From Candidatus Pelagibacter giovannonii (lineage in GTDB: Bacteria > Pseudomonadota > Alphaproteobacteria > Pelagibacterales > Pelagibacteraceae), in assembly GCF_012276695.1 (NCBI RefSeq), contig NZ_CP038852.1, positions 1,116,001 to 1,180,000 on the forward strand: 64,000 nt of DNA, in the 5' to 3' direction. Every line of letters starts with the position of its first letter. Within the stretch, counting starts at the first letter, position 1. Positions 58,773 through 64,000 of the stretch are shown here, one piece after another. The notes under the pieces were generated by a model that did no database searches, was not told the DNA's origin, and saw nothing but the letters and a program-made list of their open reading frames with translations. Position numbers and translations under genes: made by a program.

Positions 58773-59031
58773 GGGGCGTTCTGTTACCCGGTGCCCCAGA
58801 CCGTGCTTCTATAATTAACCTAAGTTAGTTATGCAGCAATAGCGTAACTTTCGTTAGCATTTAAAGTTTAGCCCGTTACGGTGGAACAATTCCGAACGAA
58901 AGAATAGCCTTTAGTCACCCGTCGATCCTATTTCACCCCCGTAAGTTGTAATGGTGGAGGTGGTGGGTACTGCCCCCACGTCCGTAATGGTTATTACGAA
59001 ATTCGTTTATCGTCGTAGTTGGCAAGCCAAC
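58773..59031 (-). ncRNA. ssrA: tmRNA, circularly permuted two-piece form
   Basis: Read on the minus strand, the acceptor piece comes first (about 59031-58952) and ends CACCTCCACCA with encoded CCA. After an 11-nt spacer (58951-58941) the coding piece begins GGGGGTGAAATAGGATCGAC (58940-58921), the conserved tmRNA 5' end. GGGGGTG pairs 7 bp with CACCTCC across the permutation, proving the arrangement. The tag frame at complement 58858-58829 reads A-N-E-S-Y-A-I-A-A-stop. A GGGGC/GCCCC helix closes the 3' side (58773-58797). The T loop is GGCAGTA rather than TTC-type. It rescues stalled ribosomes with SmpB, and permutation is typical of Alphaproteobacteria. Confidence 0.93.
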
Positions 59032-59089
59032 AGTATTAATATAAAAGCATTTGAAAGAGATTCAATAAAAAAAAGATTCAATAAAAATT

Positions 59090-60037
59090 ATGAAATTAAC
59101 TACAGAACAAACACAAGAAATTAAAGATCAACAGTCTCAACAAAATCAAACTAAAAGAGTTACTGTACCGGCACTTGAAAGTATCCTTTATGAGGCAATG
59201 CCCGCGTTGGACCATGGCTTTGTAAGGGTTGTTGATTATATGGGTGATGATAGTTCAATTGTTCAATCAGCTAGAGTTTCATATGGAAAAGGAACCAAGC
59301 AAGTTTCAACAGATGCAGGTCTAATTAAATATTTAATGAGACATTGGCATAGCACTCCATTTGAAATGTGTGAAATTAAATATCACGTAAAGCTTCCGAT
59401 TTTTATTGCACGACAATGGATCAGACATAGAACTGCAAATGTTAATGAATACTCAGCTAGGTATTCAATTTTAGATAAAGAGTTTTATTTACCATCAGCA
59501 AAAAATTTAGCAGCACAGTCTTCAATTAACAGGCAAGGTAGAGGTGATGTGATTGAAGGTGAACAAGCAAAAGAAGTTTTAGAACTTTTAAAAAATGATG
59601 CTGAGCAAACTTATGACAATTATGAGATGATGCTCAATCAAAGATTTGATGGATCAACTATTAATGAAAATAAAAAAGGACTTGCTAGGGAGCTTGCAAG
59701 AATGAATTTAACTTTAAATACTTACACTCAGTGGTATTGGAAAACTGATTTATTAAACTTAATGAATTTTTTAAGATTAAGAGCTGATAGTCATGCCCAA
59801 TATGAAATAAGAGTTTATGCAGACATTATGTTGGATACTGTAAAGAAATGGGTGCCTATAACTTACGACGCATTTATGGATTACAGAGTTGGCGGTACAG
59901 AGGTTTCTGCAAAAGGTAAAGCAATAATCCAAAAATTTATTAAAGGTGAAAATGTTGATATAAGTAGTTCTGGTTTATCAAAAAGAGAGTGGAATGAGTT
60001 AATGCAAGCATTTAACTTAGATGATAAAAAAGTTTAA
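59090..60037 (+). CDS. thyX: FAD-dependent thymidylate synthase
   Basis: 315 aa. The ThyX signature [14 protein letters not shown] (RHRx(7)S type) is at residues 112-125, preceded by [12 protein letters not shown]-like and [19 protein letters not shown] segments and the C-terminal [18 protein letters not shown] fit the family. It makes dTMP from dUMP using FADH2 and methylene-THF without needing DHFR. The first 30 residues are Gln-rich and not conserved. ThyX is the usual thymidylate synthase in SAR11-type bacteria. Confidence 0.96.
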   Translation: MKLTTEQTQEIKDQQSQQNQTKRVTVPALESILYEAMPALDHGFVRVVDYMGDDSSIVQSARVSYGKGTKQVSTDAGLIKYLMRHWHSTPFEMCEIKYHVKLPIFIARQWIRHRTANVNEYSARYSILDKEFYLPSAKNLAAQSSINRQGRGDVIEGEQAKEVLELLKNDAEQTYDNYEMMLNQRFDGSTINENKKGLARELARMNLTLNTYTQWYWKTDLLNLMNFLRLRADSHAQYEIRVYADIMLDTVKKWVPITYDAFMDYRVGGTEVSAKGKAIIQKFIKGENVDISSSGLSKREWNELMQAFNLDDKKV

Positions 60038-60041
60038 ATAT

Positions 60042-61573
60042 TTAATTGTAATTTAAACAATAATCATGAAATTTTTTAATTGGTATCTTTTTATGCCAAG
60101 CCTCAAAATGATTGTTATTAACATTTTCATTTAGTTCTTTACATAAAATAAGAGATTTATCATTCATGTGAATAAATTTTTTATCAAAATTAAAGTAAAC
60201 TGTTGATGAAACTAGCGCTACAACCAAAAGATAACTAATCTTTTTTTTAAACTTAACAAGTATAATACCAACTAAAAAAACAATTATATAATCAAAATAA
60301 ATATAATATTGTAAGAGATCACCTCTTAGTAAGTTGATAGAAAATATTAAAAAAAAGAAAATAAAAGGCTTAAAATAATTTTTTTTTCTTTATTGGTATA
60401 TCTTTTAAAATTTAAAATAAAAAATATAAGAAAAGTAAAAATAATTATAGAATAAGAATTAATTGATTTAAAAATTATCTCATAAATTAGTAAAATGTTT
60501 TTTAAAAATAATGATAAAAGATTCATTAAAAAGTTAATTGAAGAGATTGAAATTGATGAAATTTCATCATTGTATTGAGATGCAGATTTTACTACTGAAA
60601 AAATAGTCTTATTAATTGAAAGCAATGATCCTGAGGGATGTAAAAAAACTAGCAGATTAAAAAATATATAAGAAAATATTAAGCAAAGATTTAAAAGAAT
60701 TAAATTATCTGAAATATTTTTTTTAGAAGATACTCTGTAGAAAAATAAATTAATTATTGAAATTAACAAAAGTAAAAATATCCATGTTTTATAATCACGA
60801 AGAAATATTAAAGATTTTAAACTGATATATGAAATTAAAAAAATAAATATATAACTTAATATCTTTTCTTTTTTGATATTTAATCTGTAAAAAATATTGG
60901 TTGAATAAATTGTTTTAAGATGAAAATAACTAAAAAATAAGATGAAAGGAAAATAAAATATAACCTGTAATTTGTTAAGAATTGAAAATAAAATAAACAG
61001 AAAAAATAAAAACAAATCAAAAATATTACTTTTTTCTAAAAATCTAAATATAAAAATTAAAGAAAAAATTAAAAATAGATAGGAAATTAACTCTGGTCTT
61101 ACCCCATATGCTAGACTTAAATTTCCATATAAAAAATATACCATTGTGCTTAAAAAAAAAGATAAAATTTTATCTTTAAAGTAATTTAAAAAAAAATAAG
61201 TGGTCACTAAAAAAGCAAAAACATGAAATAAAATTGATAACAATCTTAAATAGTATACATTTTGTTGAAATATTTGATTAAGGTTTAATTCGGCAATTTG
61301 AGAAAATTTATAAACATCATTTAATCCAACAAAATTTAAAATTTTATAAAAAAATGAAGTAAATAAAATTGTAAAATATGCAGAATGATCGGTCATTTCT
61401 TGTTCAATACCAGAGTTGAATAGTAAAGCATTATAGGCTAATGCCGTCTCTTGATCGTAAGAAGTTGTCCAATGACTATTAAGATAATCTTGAAAAAAAT
61501 AAATTGAAATTATAAAAAAAAAAATGAAAATAAAAAAAAAATAGGCTATTTCAGTTAATAATTTTTTCTTCAT
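60042..61573 (-). CDS. GT-C-like polytopic membrane protein, interrupted by a one-base deletion
   Basis: The first frame (61573 down to 60347, 408 aa) has about ten very hydrophobic segments and, after the first helix, a luminal loop TTSYDQETALAYNALLFNSG followed by DHSAYFTILFTSF, with an acidic residue pair like GT-C lipid-linked sugar transferases. It ends LSLLFSFF-stop at a T8 run (A8 at 60349-60356 on the plus strand). Shifting frame there continues LIFSINLLRGDLLQYYIYFD through to the stop at 60042-60044, including YFNFDKKFIHMNDKSLILC. Adding one base gives 510 aa. No specific family recognised. It likely acts on polyprenyl-linked sugars together with the GT-2 gene upstream. The stop lies 4 nt from the thyX stop. 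Confidence 0.65.
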
Positions 61574-61615
61574 AATTTCAATTTATTTTTTAACATATCA
61601 ACTCTTCAACATTTG

Positions 61616-62278
61616 CTAAATTTTTAAAAAAAGTTTAATCATATAGACAAGTATTTTAAACCCGTCTTGAAATGCTTTTACTTTTTTAATTCCATTAATT
61701 CTAATTCGCTCAAAACTTGGTACTTCTAAATATTTTGCACCCATTCTTTTCATTTTAACTGGAATCTCAACACACAAACAAAAATCATTGCTTTCTAAAT
61801 TTAGTAATTTAAAAGATTTTGTTTTACCCATAATGTATGTGTATAATATATCTGATAATCCAAGAGAAAATAAGATATTTCCTAATGCTGAAAAAATAAA
61901 ATTTCCTATTTTAGTTACAATTGTATCATCATCACTTCCAGCATCTTTTAAATATCTTGAAGCAAAAACATAATCTTGATCTTTACAAAGTTTTAACATT
62001 TTATTAAGATATTTTGGATCAAAAGACCCATCTGCATTAAAGATACAAAGATGTTCAGTTTTTACTGCATTGATACCTTCAATAATGGCATTTCCATATC
62101 CTCTACCCTTTTGTAAAATTATTTTACAATTAAATCCTTTTATAGCTTCAATCGTAAGTACATCACTCTCCTCTAGGATTACGATGACAGCACAATTAAA
62201 ATTTCTAATCTCATTAAGAACCAATGGTAAAGAACCCTCTTCTCTTTTTGCAGGTATTACCAGTGTTAAATCTTCCAT
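61616..62278 (-). CDS. Family 2 glycosyltransferase (dolichol/polyprenyl-phosphate sugar synthase-like)
   Basis: 220 aa. LTLVIPAKREEGSLPLVLNE at the start, LQKGRGYGNAIIEGINAVKT, and the nucleotide-sugar/metal motif IFNADGSFDPKYLNKML (NAD in place of the common DAD) identify a GT-2 domain of the DPM1/ArnC-like type. The C-terminal part (about 120-220) contains two weakly hydrophobic stretches (NFIFSALGNILFSLGLSDIL and FKILVYMIKLFLKI) but no clear four-helix anchor. It probably charges a polyprenyl phosphate with a sugar for use by the GT-C-like protein next door. Confidence 0.82.
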   Translation of the reverse strand: MEDLTLVIPAKREEGSLPLVLNEIRNFNCAVIVILEESDVLTIEAIKGFNCKIILQKGRGYGNAIIEGINAVKTEHLCIFNADGSFDPKYLNKMLKLCKDQDYVFASRYLKDAGSDDDTIVTKIGNFIFSALGNILFSLGLSDILYTYIMGKTKSFKLLNLESNDFCLCVEIPVKMKRMGAKYLEVPSFERIRINGIKKVKAFQDGFKILVYMIKLFLKI

Positions 62279-62290
62279 GCTTATTAAACT

Positions 62291-63595
62291 TTATCCCCTT
62301 TTGTAAAAGTTTTTATTATTGAAAATTTGATTAACAATAATAAATTTATTATTTAATTTAATTATTTCACGTTTAAAAATATCATAATTCTTTCCATATG
62401 ATTTTTTTATATCGTTAATTTTTATAAGTGAATTTTTATAGATATTAATTTTACAATTATATTTATGGTTTAGATCATTTAATTTTTTATAGAAACTATT
62501 AAATTTTGAGTTAACTGTTAAGTGAATACTTAGCGCCAGACCTTTACCATTAAATTGTAAGTAATGTGAATTTCCATTAAAAATTTTTAAATGACAAAGT
62601 GAAATTAGTGGCGAATGTTTATCTATCATAACTTTTAGATCCTTGAGAAAAGGCTTAACATTACCATGTGGAATAATCGATTGGTATTCAATAAATTTTT
62701 TACCCATCAAGTTAAAGTATATAAGTCTCCTATTAGAGGGATAAAAAGCATCATTGATATGTATATTTAGTTTTTTAAACTTTTTCTCTTTAAGCAAAAT
62801 TAATTTTTCAAATAATTTTTTAAAAACACTAAATCTAAAAAAACCTAATCTAATTGAGTTAATTTTTTTGACACTAATAAATCGTAAATTAATTTTATTT
62901 TGACTAAGATTTCCAGATGAAACCCTTCCAAGTATTTTACCTTCTTTTAAATCAATAAAAATATTATTTTGATTATAAAAATAATTATTATTTAAAAGAT
63001 ATTTATACATATGATTTAAATCTGTAAATTCTATATTTTTTTCTATTTTAAGATTTGAAGACATTAGTTTAAGTGTCTTAAATTTAATATTTACAATTAA
63101 TCCAGTTAATCCCATTCCACCTATTGTTAAAAAAAATAATTTTTTATTTTTTTCTAAACTTAATGTTTTAAATCCGAAATTTGGATTATAAATTTTAATT
63201 TCTTTGACAAAATCTTTTATTATTCCCATTTTAGGGTTTAATCCATGAACACAGTTTGCAATGCAAGCTGCGGCTGTTACATTGGAATATGAGGGAAATG
63301 ATGGAAAGTATAATTTTTTCTTCAGCAGATAATTATGAATTTTGTAAACTTCAATATTCCCGTTAACGCTTAACTCTGATTTTCTTTTATCAAACTTTAA
63401 CTCATCCTCAATATCGTAATTGATTAAAAGACTTTTATTATCATAAGGTAATCCTGAAATAGAATTACCTTTACCTATAAAGCTAAAACTTTTGTGTTTA
63501 TTTAAAAAATTTATTTTTTTAACATTAAGATATTTTAAATTTTTATTAACAAAACCATCAATACTTTTGAATTTTTTAAACTTTATTATTTCCAT
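62291..63595 (-). CDS. FAD-linked oxidoreductase, DprE1-like
   Basis: 434 aa. N-terminal FAD_binding_4 (PCMH) domain with FIGKGNSISGLPYDNKSLLI (about 40-59) and the flavin region FPSFPSYSNVTAAACIANCV followed by HGLNPKMGIIKDFVKEIKIY (about 96-135), like the GGA-x-AADVHGKNH stretch of DprE1 and related sugar-lipid oxidases. FFLTIGGMGLTGLIVNIKFK follows. The C-terminal domain (about 280-420) has YFNLMGKKFIEYQSIIPHGN and SPLISLCHLKIFNGNSHYLQ as in this group. It probably oxidises a lipid-linked or nucleotide sugar for epimerisation. It overlaps the aminotransferase gene by 20 nt. Confidence 0.75.
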   Translation of the reverse strand: MEIIKFKKFKSIDGFVNKNLKYLNVKKINFLNKHKSFSFIGKGNSISGLPYDNKSLLINYDIEDELKFDKRKSELSVNGNIEVYKIHNYLLKKKLYFPSFPSYSNVTAAACIANCVHGLNPKMGIIKDFVKEIKIYNPNFGFKTLSLEKNKKLFFLTIGGMGLTGLIVNIKFKTLKLMSSNLKIEKNIEFTDLNHMYKYLLNNNYFYNQNNIFIDLKEGKILGRVSSGNLSQNKINLRFISVKKINSIRLGFFRFSVFKKLFEKLILLKEKKFKKLNIHINDAFYPSNRRLIYFNLMGKKFIEYQSIIPHGNVKPFLKDLKVMIDKHSPLISLCHLKIFNGNSHYLQFNGKGLALSIHLTVNSKFNSFYKKLNDLNHKYNCKINIYKNSLIKINDIKKSYGKNYDIFKREIIKLNNKFIIVNQIFNNKNFYKRG

Positions 63596-64000
63596 TAATT
63601 ATTTTTTGAGCAATTTCTTGAATATTTTTTTTATTTAAAAAAGAATTATTTTGTATTCTTAATAATTTTCCATTTACCATTTCAGTTATTGGAAATACTT
63701 CTTTTTTATTCTTTATATCAAAATTATATTTAGAACAATCCCAAACATTTTCATCCATAGCATGAACTCCTAATTTAAATAATTCTTTATTAATTTTAGC
63801 AAAATCTTTTTTAATTAGAATTACAAAATATTGATGATTCCATTCATCTTCAAAATGATTATTTATAACAATTATGTTTGAATATTTTTTGAAAGTTTCT
63901 TGAAAAAATACAGAGTGCATTTTTCTGATTTTATTCATTTCATCACATCGATTTAATTGACTAATTCCTATTGTTATTTGATACTTTGCTAATTCAGGTC
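63576..64000 (-). CDS. DegT/DnrJ/EryC1-type sugar aminotransferase (partial, C-terminal part)
   Basis: The frame is open from the right edge: PELAKYQITIGISQLNRCDE precedes MNKIRKMHSVFFQETFKKYS and corresponds to the conserved AAIGLAQLKKLDEI-type helix of DegT aminotransferases. The domain end shows HQYFVILIKKDFAKINKELF and the usual C-terminal ending KLLRIQNNSFLNKKNIQEIA. The PLP lysine would lie outside the window. These enzymes aminate keto-sugars on nucleotides. It extends the glycan island beyond 64000. Confidence 0.75.
   Translation of the reverse strand, partial: PELAKYQITIGISQLNRCDEMNKIRKMHSVFFQETFKKYSNIIVINNHFEDEWNHQYFVILIKKDFAKINKELFKLGVHAMDENVWDCSKYNFDIKNKKEVFPITEMVNGKLLRIQNNSFLNKKNIQEIAQKIINGNNKV

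Noticed and set aside
58771..59040. Plus-strand RNA or GC-rich regulatory element upstream of thyX
   Set aside because: The reverse complement contains the tmRNA 5' sequence, CCA end and tag frame, so the gene is on the minus strand.
60042..60227. Independent 61-aa gene after thyX
   Set aside because: Continuous with the GT-C protein frame once the A8 run is lengthened by one base.

Overview
The window is strongly AT-rich and densely packed, and it looks like a chromosome segment of a marine alphaproteobacterium of SAR11/Pelagibacterales or HIMB59-like type. The evidence is a circularly permuted two-piece tmRNA, ThyX in place of ThyA, an alphaproteobacterial-style DnaG without zinc ligands, the blocks carAB / yqeY-dnaG-rpoD / mlaA-mlaC, a complete dcw cluster, and many 1-20 nt gene overlaps. 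The lineage call is inference from content; no 16S gene is present.

Region 1 (1-12.3 kb) is an accessory cell-surface locus. On the minus strand a 1733-aa secreted protein (LEPR-XLL-like N terminus, DUF4347, six VCBS repeats, two cadherin/Ig-like domains) is followed by a small HlyD adaptor, a GAF-HlyD membrane protein, and an M50 zinc metallopeptidase running off the left edge. Divergently, on the plus strand, lies a TolC-family lipoprotein that carries the same kind of Ig-like domain as the secreted protein and a Lys-rich tail broken by a frameshift. No ABC ATPase is visible. This is my best candidate for a poorly described system: a type-I-like exporter built around an M50 membrane protein. 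Region 2 (12.3-17.4 kb) holds two divergent beta-propeller autotransporter paralogues, a decayed third barrel fragment and two small exported or membrane proteins.

Region 3 (17.5-30.3 kb) is housekeeping: an orphan Ddl-like ATP-grasp enzyme, carB-carA (minus), yqeY-dnaG-rpoD (plus), two tRNAs (one with an aberrant elbow), mlaA-mlaC, an AmpD-type amidase and rnpB. Region 4 (30.4-51.8 kb) is a single long division and wall operon: mraZ, ftsZ, rsmH, ftsL, ftsI, murE-murF fusion, mraY, murD, ftsW, murG, murC, murB, ddl, ftsQ, ftsA, lpxC, bamD, ligA. It is preceded by a promoter overlapped by three evenly spaced MraZ-type operators. ftsZ lies unusually at the front, and recN is absent.

Region 5 (51.7-64 kb) has pepP-uvrD, an AsmA-like protein, fumC, a MazG-like pyrophosphohydrolase, tmRNA and thyX. 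A glycan/lipid-sugar island follows (GT-C, GT-2, DprE1-like oxidase, DegT aminotransferase) and runs off the right edge.

Three genes (mraY, the TolC-like gene, the GT-C gene) each become continuous if a single missing base is restored in a homopolymer. Since mraY is essential, I suspect systematic homopolymer under-calling in the assembly rather than biology, although phase variation is possible for the two surface genes.
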